Shown here in pieces: positions 1 through 7,162 of a stretch of DNA of 9,516 bases. How positions within the stretch are numbered: the stretch's first letter is position 1; every line of letters begins with the position of its first letter. The notes beneath the pieces were generated by a model. The model was not told the DNA's origin, ran no database searches, and saw nothing but the letters and a program-made list of their open reading frames with translations. This DNA comes from CAZGTQ01 sp964528575 (GTDB lineage: Bacteria; Planctomycetota; UBA1135; GCA-002686595). The position numbers were made by a program, and so were the translations under genes. The stretch covers positions 1-9,516 of the forward strand of contig CAZGTQ010000223.1 of the NCBI GenBank assembly GCA_964528575.1. Reading direction: 5' to 3'.

Positions 1-1048
1 TGTGCTCCGCCTGCACCTCGCTCCGATACCACCGGCCGAGCGCCGTCGCTCCTTCCACCCCGGCGACGAGCACGAGCGCGTAGCCGTCGCGGTGAAGGGC
101 GAAGAACGCGTCGCTCTGCTCGACGCTCACGAGCCCGTGCACGCGGTACGTCTCGGGCGCCGGCTCGAGCCCGCCGATCCGCGCGCCGGGCCACGCGGCT
201 TCGATGCGCTCCGCGAGCCACGCTCCGTCGACATCGAGCACGGGTCGCGTTCCGTCGAAATCGCCGTACTCGCCGCCCGCGCTGACGAGCCACAGGCGCG
301 CGCGCGGCTCGAACCCGCCGCCGTCTTCGTGCTCGCCCGTCAGCAGCGCGCGATGCAGCCGCCCGAGCGCCGCGAGCGCTTCGCGACCGACCGGCCAGCC
401 GCAGAGCGGATCGCCCACGGCCTCGTCCCGCGCGGCGACGCGCTCGAGCGTCCCGCGCAGCGGCTCGAGCTCGCGCGTCGGCCACGCGTGCAGCCGGTGC
501 GCGGCCCAGAAGCGCACGCGCGCCTCGGGATCGTCGAGCAGCCGCGCGCACAGCGCGCGCTCGTGCTCGCCCGGCCGCGGGCGCAGGTGCTCGATCGCCG
601 CGCTGCGCACGTCGAGCGGCTCGCGCGCGTCGAGCATGATCCGCTCGAGCTCCGCGCGCAGATTCTCGTCGGCGGCGCGCGCAACGTGCTGCACCGCGAT
701 CGTGCGCACCCGCTCGTCCTCCGCGCGGTCGAGTGCTCGGTCGCGGAGCGCTGTCGCGCCATGAGCTTCCCCGACGACCTGGAGCGCGAGCGCGGCCGCG
801 ACCCGCACGTCGCGCTGGCGCGCGACCAACGCGCGCACGAGCGCCGGCACGGCGCGCGTCCGATCGAGCGCGCCGCTCAGGAACGCGCCGGCGAGCGCCT
901 CGCACGCGTCGGCACGCCTCGCCACATCGGCTCGCTCGTCCCGCGCGAGCGCGCGCGCATCCTCGACGGTCGCGAGACCCGCGCCGACGAGCCGCTCGAC
1001 CGCCTCGCGGCGCGGAGCGTGGGCGCGTGCCAGCTCGACGAGCTTCAT
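1..1048 (-). CDS. HEAT-repeat protein, C-terminus cut off by the window edge
   Basis: Reading the minus strand from the ATG at 1048 gives 349 codons with no stop before the window ends, so the C-terminus is missing. The start (MKLVELARAH) overlaps the TGA of the upstream gene as ATGA, which suggests translational coupling; there is no Shine-Dalgarno sequence of its own. Residues about 30-195 are alpha-helical, Ala/Arg/Leu/Glu-rich repeats of HEAT or PBS-lyase type. Examples are AVPALVRALVARQRDVRVAA (66-85), DERVRTIAVQHVARA (111-125) and DDPEARVRFWAAHRL (172-186). Around 213-230 a GWPVGREALAALG stretch resembles the last helices of such arrays. From about 248 onward the sequence turns beta-like (RLWLVSAGGEYGDF) and I do not recognise it. 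There is no signal peptide or membrane segment, so it is probably cytoplasmic. HEAT arrays normally bind proteins; the partner is unknown. Existence of the gene is well supported, its function is not. Confidence 0.82.
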   Translation of the reverse strand, partial: MKLVELARAHAPRREAVERLVGAGLATVEDARALARDERADVARRADACEALAGAFLSGALDRTRAVPALVRALVARQRDVRVAAALALQVVGEAHGATALRDRALDRAEDERVRTIAVQHVARAADENLRAELERIMLDAREPLDVRSAAIEHLRPRPGEHERALCARLLDDPEARVRFWAAHRLHAWPTRELEPLRGTLERVAARDEAVGDPLCGWPVGREALAALGRLHRALLTGEHEDGGGFEPRARLWLVSAGGEYGDFDGTRPVLDVDGAWLAERIEAAWPGARIGGLEPAPETYRVHGLVSVEQSDAFFALHRDGYALVLVAGVEGATALGRWYRSEVQAEH

Positions 1049-2640
1049 CGGTCGAACGGGAGCACGAGCACGACGCGCGCCTCGCCGCGGTCGATCACCT
1101 CGACGCCCTCGACGACGGCCTCGACGAAGCGCGCCTCAGGGAGGTCGCGGTCGACGACGTGGTCCCGCGCCCGCACCGTGTACGTCCCCGGCTCGACGTG
1201 CTCCACGCGAAAGGTGCCGTTGGCGTCGATCGCGGCGCTGGCGCGCTCCCAGCCGAGTCCGAACGGCCAGAGGTCCATCCGCGGCCCCCCGTACGTCCAG
1301 CCGATCGGGTCGCGGCGCTCGTCGCCGGGGCGGTAGAGCTCGACGGTCGTTTCCTCGCGCAGCGGCGCGCCGTCGGAGCGCGTCACGCGGCCGGAGACGA
1401 CGCCGCCCGCGACGAGCGTGACGAGCACGGTCGCGACCTCGTCCGGCGCGAGCGTCAGCGGGCGGTAGGCCGGCGCGCGGTCCGGCGCGCCGACCTCGAC
1501 GACGACCTCGCCCGCGAACAGCCCCCGGAAGACGCCGTCCGCGGGAAGCGAGCGGCCCGGGGCACACAGGTCGAACGCTCGGCTCTCCACGCCTCGAAAG
1601 CCGTCGTAGGTGCGCGCGTCCCAGACTTGCGACCATTGCTGCGCCGCGCGGAAGGGCGAGGTCACCACGTGCAGCCGCACGTGTGCGCGGTCGAGCTCGG
1701 CCCCCGTCACGGCATCGGCGACACGCAGATCGATCGCGCTGTTGCCGGCGAGCAAGATGCTCTTCTCGGGCCCGCCAGGTACGAGGTCCGACTCCTCGAC
1801 CGTCGAGAAGCGCGGATCGGAAATCCGCAGCGTGTACGACCCCGGCGGGAGACCGTCGAACTCGATGCCGTTCGCGCGCGTCTCGCTCGGGACCGGATGC
1901 CGCGGCGCGACCTCGGGCGCCGACAGCGTGATGCTCTCGAGGCTCGGGATCGCTCCGAACAGCGGCCGCGCCGAGAGCGAAACGCGCACGCGCGCATCGC
2001 TGGCGTCGCCGTCGTGATGGATGGTCACGGGAGCGTCCGTCCCGGCGCGCACGGGGACGAGGACGCGCGCGGCGTCGCCGCCGTCGTCCGGCCGCAGCTC
2101 GAGCAAGCACGGCGCCTCGGGCAGACCGTCGATCCGGAACGAGCCAGCGCTCGCGCCGGGACGCGCGCGCAGCACGGAGACGCACTGCTGCGGATTGGGC
2201 TCGGGCGGAACGGGCGCGTACGCGACGACGGTCCATCCGGACGCCACCGGATCGCCCGCCGCGTCGAGCACGCGACCCGCGACGCCGCCGGCCCCGCGCA
2301 GCTCGACCTCGCCGAGGTCGGTCGGCCGGCCGGGGACCCAGGACCAGCTCAGCGTCTCGTCCGCCCAACCCGCGAGCGTCGCGCGCAGCACGACACCTGC
2401 GCCCTGACGTTCGAAGCGCAAGCGGAAGCGCCCGTCGGGATCGGACGACGAGGCCGCGCTCCCCGACTCGCCGAAGGCGGGCCGGCTGCGTTCGACGTCG
2501 ATCTCGACGCGCACGCCGGGGGCCGGGCTCCCGTCGGGCAGGCGGAACGCGCCGGTGAGCTCGACCACGTCGGAGCCGGGACCGGTCGCCCAGGCGGCCG
2601 AAACGAGCGCCAAGAGCGCGAAGCAGGCCAGGGCTCTCAT
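1045..2640 (-). CDS. Secreted protein with about five carboxypeptidase-regulatory-like beta-sandwich modules
   Basis: This 531-residue protein starts at the ATG at 2640. The frame stays open to an ATG at 2691, but only the 2640 start puts a classic signal peptide at the N-terminus (MRALACFALLALVSAAWA, cleavage likely after AWA at 18). Cys6 is too early for a lipobox. The mature part is a series of prealbumin-like modules in the style of carboxypeptidase-regulatory or SdrD B-like domains. The typical G-x-V-x-D/N-x-x-G-x-P then D-x-x-G-x-F/Y then LPPGSYTL pattern is seen at about 26-112, 117-200, 215-295, 300-405 and 413-528 (for example FDGLPPGSYTLRI at 261-273 and GTFRVEHVEPGTYTVRA at 475-491). 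Cysteines remain at 153, 178 and 359. No peptidase or other catalytic motif is visible. The protein is probably exported and structural or ligand-binding; the role is unknown. Its stop overlaps the start of the downstream HEAT gene. Confidence 0.85.
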   Translation of the reverse strand: MRALACFALLALVSAAWATGPGSDVVELTGAFRLPDGSPAPGVRVEIDVERSRPAFGESGSAASSSDPDGRFRLRFERQGAGVVLRATLAGWADETLSWSWVPGRPTDLGEVELRGAGGVAGRVLDAAGDPVASGWTVVAYAPVPPEPNPQQCVSVLRARPGASAGSFRIDGLPEAPCLLELRPDDGGDAARVLVPVRAGTDAPVTIHHDGDASDARVRVSLSARPLFGAIPSLESITLSAPEVAPRHPVPSETRANGIEFDGLPPGSYTLRISDPRFSTVEESDLVPGGPEKSILLAGNSAIDLRVADAVTGAELDRAHVRLHVVTSPFRAAQQWSQVWDARTYDGFRGVESRAFDLCAPGRSLPADGVFRGLFAGEVVVEVGAPDRAPAYRPLTLAPDEVATVLVTLVAGGVVSGRVTRSDGAPLREETTVELYRPGDERRDPIGWTYGGPRMDLWPFGLGWERASAAIDANGTFRVEHVEPGTYTVRARDHVVDRDLPEARFVEAVVEGVEVIDRGEARVVLVLPFDR

Positions 2641-2689
2641 GACCGTTGCGTGCGAGACGCGGCGGCCGACATTTCCACGCCGCGGCCGC

Positions 2690-2698
2690 ACGATAGCA
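2690..2698 (-). promoter_or_regulatory. Possible extended -10 promoter for the secreted beta-sandwich protein
   Basis: On the minus strand the sequence TGCTATCGT (TGn followed by TATCGT, 4 of 6 matches to TATAAT) lies about 50 bases before the ATG at 2640. I find no convincing -35 box at 16-19 bases, which an extended -10 may not need. A match of this quality can occur by chance, so this is tentative. Confidence 0.22.
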
Positions 2699-2709
2699 CG
2701 GCCTCGGAG

Positions 2710-2747
2710 CGCCGCTCGTCATTCGTCGAGCGCGTGCACGAGCGGCG
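2710..2747. repeat. 9-bp inverted repeat in the 184-base gap between two genes
   Basis: CGCCGCTCG at 2710-2718 is perfectly complementary to CGAGCGGCG at 2739-2747, with a 20-base spacer. It lies about 80 bases after the stop at 2825 and about 70 before the start at 2640. No T-run follows on either strand, so it is not a standard intrinsic terminator. It could be an operator, an RNA stem, or chance in GC-rich DNA. The rest of the gap (2641-2824) holds no gene that I can support. Confidence 0.3.
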
Positions 2748-2824
2748 GGAGCTCGGCAACGGAAACGGTCAGCGAGCCCGATCGTGTCACGTCCCCCCGC
2801 TCCCTGGCACTTCCCGTGGTGGGC

Positions 2825-4759
2825 TCACTCGTCGAGCACGAGGACGACCGGCGCAAGCTCCTCGGCGCCGAACGCGAGCGACTCCACGCGTTTCGTCACC
2901 TTCCGGCCCCCCGGCAGCACGAGCCGATACTCGACATCGTAGATTCCCGGCCGCTCGATCGACACGCGTAGCGCGGACATCGTCCCCTTCTCGAGGGTGT
3001 ATCCATCGGCCGTGACGAGGGCAGCGGGGAGCGGAGTCCCTTCGTCCAGCACGGTCACCCCTCCCATAGCGGCAAGGGGAAGCTCGACGCGCTGACCCGC
3101 TAGCTCCCACGCGAGCAGGCGCGAGTACGTCGGCTCCCGCCGAAAAGTGACCGTCGTTTCGGGACCGTCGACTTCGAATTCCTCGGGACCGATGAACGCG
3201 TTCCACACGTTCGACAGAGCGTAGTCACCGTACGCGAGCAAGTACGCTCGCTTCCCCGGCGCCTCTTCGAGCGCCTCGACCAGCGGCGGCTCGGTCGGTG
3301 GTGGCTGGTGTCCTTTCGGCGTGACGCGCGGGAAGGGCCCGGACGACCCGGACGCGTCGGCCGCACGGTCGCCGTCGCGCAGCTCCACGCGACCGAGCCC
3401 GGGCACGTCGACCAGCACGAGCGGCGTGTGGGCGCCGAGGACGAGTCGATGCACGAAACCCAATGGCCGGACACCGAGCTCGTACTCGCCCGCCGCCAGC
3501 CCCTCGTCCCGCGCCAGAACGATGGTCCGCTCGTCGAACGCGCTGGCAGCCGCTGTCCGGAGCGGCACTCGCAGCACGGCCGGTTGTCCCGTGAGGATCT
3601 GCTGCGGCTCGAGGGCGCGCAGCGTCACGTCGACCTGCCCCGCGAGCGAGCGGACCTCCGCGATCGGAATCGGGAATCGAAGGTGCACCCGGCCATGCAC
3701 TCGCACCGCCGGCTCACCCCCGTCGATCCACAGCTCGATGCGCCGAGGCAGGTCGAATCCGACCGCGACGCGAGGCGGCGCGAGCGTCAGACCTCGCTCC
3801 GCCGGCATCTGGAGGAACGTCGGCGTGTAGCTCCCGGCGAGAACGTCCGCGAACGAACGCTCGATCAGCCAGTCGGACGGACCTCGAATCCAGTCCTGGC
3901 GCTGGATGCCCAGGGCGAGCGTTCCCTTGGTGGTCTCTGATCCTTCGAGCGCATCGATCTCGCGAACGAACGTCAGCGTGAGTCCTTCGAGAGGCTCGGG
4001 AGCGTGAAGGACGACCGCGAGCTCCAACGTCCGCTGGAGCTCGATTCGGGCGAACTGGGCGGGAGCCGCGGGTGGCGGCGGCGCAGGGACCTGAACGCGC
4101 CCCCAGGCGGACGAGCCGACGAGCTCGACGAGCCCGCCTCCGTCCCGATGAGGAAGAGCGATGGGCGAGCGCACGGTCGCGTCCAGGTCCCGGTAGATCG
4201 CTCCGCCGATGCGGACCGTCCCGCTCTTCGGCGTTCCGATCCGCACGGCCGACGTCAGCTCGCCTTCCTTTCCGACGAAGAGGCGCGCCGGGACCGGAAT
4301 CCCCCGCGAGACCGGCACGGGCGAGCGGCTCACGAGATCCTCCCACGACGCGTCGAGGTCGAGGTACGTGTACGTCTCACCATCGATGTCGACCCCGAGC
4401 ACGAGCAGGCGCTCGTCCTGTGGGAGCCCGTGGGGCGCCGCCGTCGCTCCGCCGACGATCGGAGATCGCCGCAGCGCGCCTCGCTCGTCGGCCAGCAGGA
4501 CCTCGCCGTCGCCGTCGAGCGCCTGCCCAGTCGACTCGTTCACGAACCTCACCAGGGCGCTGCGCTCGGCGGCGACCGACGAACGCGTGCTCGCAAGGGC
4601 CTCCGGCCACTCGCCCACGTGGAGCGTCGACGGCGCGGCGGAGTTGCCCTCCCGAACGAGCGGCGTCGTCGGCTCGCGGCTCCGTTCTCGCTGCAGGAGC
4701 GCCACGGCGACAACGACCGCCGCAAGTGCCACGAGGGTGATACCGAGTCGCCTTCTCAT
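2825..4759 (-). CDS. Membrane-anchored, beta-rich extracytoplasmic protein of unknown function
   Basis: The protein has 644 residues from the ATG at 4759. An alternative in-frame ATG at 4798 would add 13 residues (MSSRTVADAGCAR). I prefer 4759 because it gives a compact basic-then-hydrophobic N-terminus (MRRRLGITLVALAAVVVAVA). Neither start has a well-spaced Shine-Dalgarno sequence; an AGAGGG lies too far, about 16 bases, before 4798. The hydrophobic stretch (residues about 5-22) should be an uncleaved anchor or signal, with the rest outside the cytoplasm. What follows is rich in beta-strand-like patterns (VRIGGAIYRDLDATV, VDVTLRALEP, GIYDVEYRLVLPGG) with a Pro-rich linker near 225-233 (PAPPPPAAPA) and another near 485-493. 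The final IERPGIYDVEYRL to PVVLVLDE resembles the end of a carboxypeptidase-regulatory-like module. There are no Cys residues in the 4759-start form and no catalytic motif that I recognise. It stands alone between two gaps. Hand-counted 60-base lines are about 62-75% GC, against up to 80% in neighbours. Confidence 0.8.
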   Translation of the reverse strand: MRRRLGITLVALAAVVVAVALLQRERSREPTTPLVREGNSAAPSTLHVGEWPEALASTRSSVAAERSALVRFVNESTGQALDGDGEVLLADERGALRRSPIVGGATAAPHGLPQDERLLVLGVDIDGETYTYLDLDASWEDLVSRSPVPVSRGIPVPARLFVGKEGELTSAVRIGTPKSGTVRIGGAIYRDLDATVRSPIALPHRDGGGLVELVGSSAWGRVQVPAPPPPAAPAQFARIELQRTLELAVVLHAPEPLEGLTLTFVREIDALEGSETTKGTLALGIQRQDWIRGPSDWLIERSFADVLAGSYTPTFLQMPAERGLTLAPPRVAVGFDLPRRIELWIDGGEPAVRVHGRVHLRFPIPIAEVRSLAGQVDVTLRALEPQQILTGQPAVLRVPLRTAAASAFDERTIVLARDEGLAAGEYELGVRPLGFVHRLVLGAHTPLVLVDVPGLGRVELRDGDRAADASGSSGPFPRVTPKGHQPPPTEPPLVEALEEAPGKRAYLLAYGDYALSNVWNAFIGPEEFEVDGPETTVTFRREPTYSRLLAWELAGQRVELPLAAMGGVTVLDEGTPLPAALVTADGYTLEKGTMSALRVSIERPGIYDVEYRLVLPGGRKVTKRVESLAFGAEELAPVVLVLDE

Positions 4760-4870
4760 TCGAGCGCAGCCAGCATCAGCGACGGTACGCGAGCTCATCC
4801 GCCGGCTGGCTGGACCCTCTAGAGGTCATCACACGCACGGCAGGGCAACGATCGCGAGGAACGCAGGCGC

Positions 4871-4890
4871 AAAACGAGGCAACCTCGGTT
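4871..4890 (-). terminator. Possible intrinsic terminator after the molybdoenzyme operon
   Basis: Read on the minus strand: AACCGAGGTTGCCTCGTTTT. This forms a 5-bp stem (CGAGG/CCTCG) with a TTG loop, followed at once by TTTT. The stem is short and the T-run is only four, so it is a weak example. It lies about 170 bases after the molybdoenzyme stop and before the next start, where a terminator is expected. Confidence 0.35.
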
Positions 4891-4935
4891 GATTCTCCTG
4901 GGCTGGTGAGAGACATGTGCATCCGGAGGAGCGTC

Positions 4936-4953
4936 GAGGAGTGGGCACTCCTC
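4936..4953. repeat. Perfect 7-bp hairpin in the intergenic region
   Basis: GAGGAGT at 4936-4942 pairs perfectly with ACTCCTC at 4947-4953 around a GGGC loop (GCCC on the minus strand). No T-run follows on the minus strand, so by itself it is a stem-loop rather than a canonical terminator. It could be a transcript-end stabiliser or part of a bipartite termination region. Confidence 0.45.
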
Positions 4954-4981
4954 AGCTTCCACACGGCGGCAACGTAAGAGG

Positions 4982-4996
4982 GGCGCCGAGAGCGCC
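4982..4996. repeat. Small 5-bp GC hairpin just after the molybdoenzyme gene
   Basis: GGCGC at 4982-4986 pairs with GCGCC at 4992-4996 around a 5-base loop. On the minus strand it is followed by CCTCTT rather than a clean T-run. It lies 65-80 bases after the stop at 5061 and is the first of the three hairpins in the spacer. A stem of this length is weak evidence alone. Confidence 0.28.
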
Positions 4997-5060
4997 TTCG
5001 AATACACGTATCGCCGGCAAACGTCGCTTGGAAAGCGTAAGCGCGCGTTCCTCCAGCAGG

Positions 5061-7151
5061 TCACGGGGCTGCGTGTTCGCCAACGGAAGCCGGTGACGTA
5101 GAGCTCCCACGCGCATTGCCTTCGATACTGCCGCGCCACTCCTCCACCTCGACGCGGGCGTCGTTGAAGCACGCGCCGCCGCCGAGGTCGGTCAGCGAGT
5201 CGGGGCACAGCGCGTTGCTCGTGCGGCCGTTGTGCGTGTGGCGCGCCCACAGCCCCTTCGGCATCGACACGACGCCCGGGAGCAGGTCCTCGTCGAGCGC
5301 GAGACGGCACACGACCTCGCCGAGCTCGTTGTGGACGCGGACCGTCGCTCCATCGGCGAGGGCGCGGGGCTGCGCGTCGCGCGGGTGCATCCGCAGCGGC
5401 ACGTCGCCGGCGATGAGCTGCGCGAACGTCGACGAGACCGTGCGCGCGTCGGCGGGCGAGATCAGCGCGAGCGGGAAGCGCTTCGTCGCCGGGTCGTCGC
5501 GGTACGCGTAGAGCCCGCCCGGCGCCTCGCGATCGAGCGCCGCCGGCACGAGGTGGACCTTGCTGTCGGGCGTGCGCGGGAAGACGTCGACGAATTGCAC
5601 CGGGCGCTCGAGCGCGGGCTGCGCGACGCCCTCGTCGGCGAGGGCGCGCGTGACCCGCTCCGCGTCCGGCATGCCCGCGATCGCCGCCGCCGCGACGCCG
5701 TCCGCATCCTCGGCCTCGCCCGCGCGCGCGACGCCCGTGCGGCGGCACAGCTCCGCGAACACGTCCAGGTTCGAGCGCGACGCGCCGACGGGCTCGATCA
5801 CCGGACGGATGCGGTGCAACGCCGACGCTCCGTAGCCCGCGCGCAGCTCGTCGTGCTCCAGGAACGTCGTCGCGGGCAGGATCACGTCCGCGTAGCGCGC
5901 CGTGTCCGTCAGCACCTGGTCGAAGACGACCGTGAACAGGTCCTCGCGCTCGAGGCCCGCGCGCACGCGCTCCTGGTCGGGCAGCGTCGCGAGCGGGTTC
6001 GCGTTGTAGACGAAGAGCACGCGGATCGCGTCCGCACCCGTCTCGGCGAGCACGCGCCCGACGCGATTCATGTTCACGCGCGGCGCGCCTGGGTCGGCAG
6101 GCTCCGCGATGCGCCCGCGCGACGGCTTCCAGGCTCCGCCGTTCGAGAGCGTGTAGCCGCCGCCGCGCTCGGCGAACTTGCCCGCGACCGCCGGGAGCGC
6201 GAGCACCGCCGCCGCCGCCGAGCCGCCGTTGCGGTTGCGCTCGAGACCCCAGCCGCAGCGCACGACCGCGGGCGAGGTTTCCGCGTACAGGTCGACGAAG
6301 CGCGCGAGATCGGTGGCTGCGACGCCACTCGCGCGCTCGACCGCCGCAGGCGTCCAGCGCGCGGCGCGAGCGCGCAGCTCGTCCGCGCCCGTCGCGTGGC
6401 GCGCGAGGAACGCCTCGTCCGCGCGGCCGCTCTCGAACAGCGCGCGGATCGCGCCGAGCGCGAGCACGACGTCCGTCCCCGGCCGCGGCGCCAGGTGCAG
6501 GTCCGCACGCTTGGCGAGCGGCGTGCGGCGCGGGTCGACGACGACGAGCTTCGCTCCGCGCTCCTGCGCCTGCTTCAGGACCGGGACGAGGTGGATGCCG
6601 CTCGCGCTCGGGTTGACGCCCCACAGCACGATCAGCCGCGACTCGACGTAGTCCTCGAGCGCGACGCCGCGCATGGCGCCATACAGGCCGTTCGCCGCAG
6701 CGCTCGTCGGCGCCGCGCAGACCGTGCGCAAGAGCACCGATGCGCCGAGCCGGCGGAAGAGCCGCGCGTCGGTCGCGTCCTGGCTGAGCCAGCCGTTCGA
6801 GCCGCCGTAGCACAAGGGCAGAATCGACGCGCCTCCGTGCTCGTCGCGCGCGGCGAGCAGCTTCTCGGCGACGAGCGCGAGCGCCTCGTCCCACTCGACC
6901 GGCTCGAACGTGCCGCTCCCCTTCGGCCCGCGCCGCACGGCGGGCGACAAGATCCGATCGTCGCCGTACACGTGCGCCGCCATGTCGCGGACCTTGCCGC
7001 AGATGAAACCGGCGGTGTACGGATTCGCTCGGCTCGCGCCCGCGGGCGGCGCGTCGATGCGCGCGATGCGGCCGCCCGCGACCTCGACGTCGAGCGTGCA
7101 CGCGTCGGGACAATCGAGCGGACAGCCGGTGCGCAGCATGGTCGTGCTCAT
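5061..7151 (-). CDS. Molybdopterin-dependent oxidoreductase (DMSO reductase family)
   Basis: The gene encodes 696 residues from the ATG at 7151, complete for this family. An N-terminal [4Fe-4S] motif has Cys10, Cys14 and Cys18 (CPLDCPDAC) plus Cys51 in GFICGK. The molybdopterin-guanine-dinucleotide-binding core follows, with WGVNPSASG (177-185), DPRR (206-209), YNANPLAT (382-389) and ADVILPATTFLEHDE (421-435). Residues about 560-670 are the C-terminal cofactor-binding domain (MHPRDAQ, TSNALCPDSL). Cys145 in RTVCAAPTSAAANG aligns by eye with the position of the Mo-ligating SeCys or Cys of formate dehydrogenase H and its relatives, so it is a candidate metal ligand. There is no twin-arginine signal, so the enzyme is probably cytoplasmic. 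It starts 11 bases after the stop of the HEAT/GATase1-like gene, with GGGGGA just before the ATG. A second ATG lies four codons on. No electron-transfer subunit is in the window. The substrate cannot be assigned. The last 20 or so residues (after VEVEEWRG) are a low-complexity tail beyond the usual domain end. Confidence 0.93.
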   Translation of the reverse strand: MSTTMLRTGCPLDCPDACTLDVEVAGGRIARIDAPPAGASRANPYTAGFICGKVRDMAAHVYGDDRILSPAVRRGPKGSGTFEPVEWDEALALVAEKLLAARDEHGGASILPLCYGGSNGWLSQDATDARLFRRLGASVLLRTVCAAPTSAAANGLYGAMRGVALEDYVESRLIVLWGVNPSASGIHLVPVLKQAQERGAKLVVVDPRRTPLAKRADLHLAPRPGTDVVLALGAIRALFESGRADEAFLARHATGADELRARAARWTPAAVERASGVAATDLARFVDLYAETSPAVVRCGWGLERNRNGGSAAAAVLALPAVAGKFAERGGGYTLSNGGAWKPSRGRIAEPADPGAPRVNMNRVGRVLAETGADAIRVLFVYNANPLATLPDQERVRAGLEREDLFTVVFDQVLTDTARYADVILPATTFLEHDELRAGYGASALHRIRPVIEPVGASRSNLDVFAELCRRTGVARAGEAEDADGVAAAAIAGMPDAERVTRALADEGVAQPALERPVQFVDVFPRTPDSKVHLVPAALDREAPGGLYAYRDDPATKRFPLALISPADARTVSSTFAQLIAGDVPLRMHPRDAQPRALADGATVRVHNELGEVVCRLALDEDLLPGVVSMPKGLWARHTHNGRTSNALCPDSLTDLGGGACFNDARVEVEEWRGSIEGNARGSSTSPASVGEHAAP

Positions 7152-7162
7152 CGGTCCCCCGC

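Larger units (their letters stand above)
4760..5060. other. 301-base intergenic region, lower GC, with hairpins
   Basis: I see no credible gene in this gap. A 62-codon minus-strand frame (4964-4776, starting MWKLRSAHSS) exists. It has no domain, no clear ribosome binding site, and runs into the start region of the next gene. One 60-base line here (4861-4920) is about 58% GC, clearly lower than the genes on either side. Three small hairpins lie in series (4982-4996, 4936-4953, 4871-4890), and there is a 10-bp palindrome CCTCTAGAGG at 4816-4825. The region must carry the 3' end of the molybdoenzyme transcript and probably the promoter of the downstream gene. I could not place a convincing -35/-10 pair. 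Confidence 0.6.

Noticed and set aside
2..1336. A 444-codon plus-strand open frame
   Set aside because: It lies codon-for-codon opposite the minus-strand HEAT gene. The Arg/Ala/Glu-rich HEAT codons read backwards lack stops. Its product is low-complexity Arg/Ala/Pro/Glu with no domain, and it runs on over the end of the secreted-protein gene.
2760..2824. Terminator after the anchored protein gene
   Set aside because: GC-rich partial complementarities exist but none forms a clean stem followed by a T-run.
733..3015. A 760-codon plus-strand open frame
   Set aside because: The product is Arg/Ala-rich low complexity and crosses parts of three minus-strand genes and an intergenic gap. It is typical of antisense shadows in GC-rich DNA.
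4816..4825. Palindrome CCTCTAGAGG as an operator
   Set aside because: A single 10-bp palindrome with no second copy and no regulator gene nearby is not enough to call a binding site.
4776..4964. A 62-codon minus-strand frame in the intergenic gap
   Set aside because: No clear ribosome binding site, no recognisable motif, and it contains the hairpins and runs into the start of the next gene. Not supportable without conservation data.
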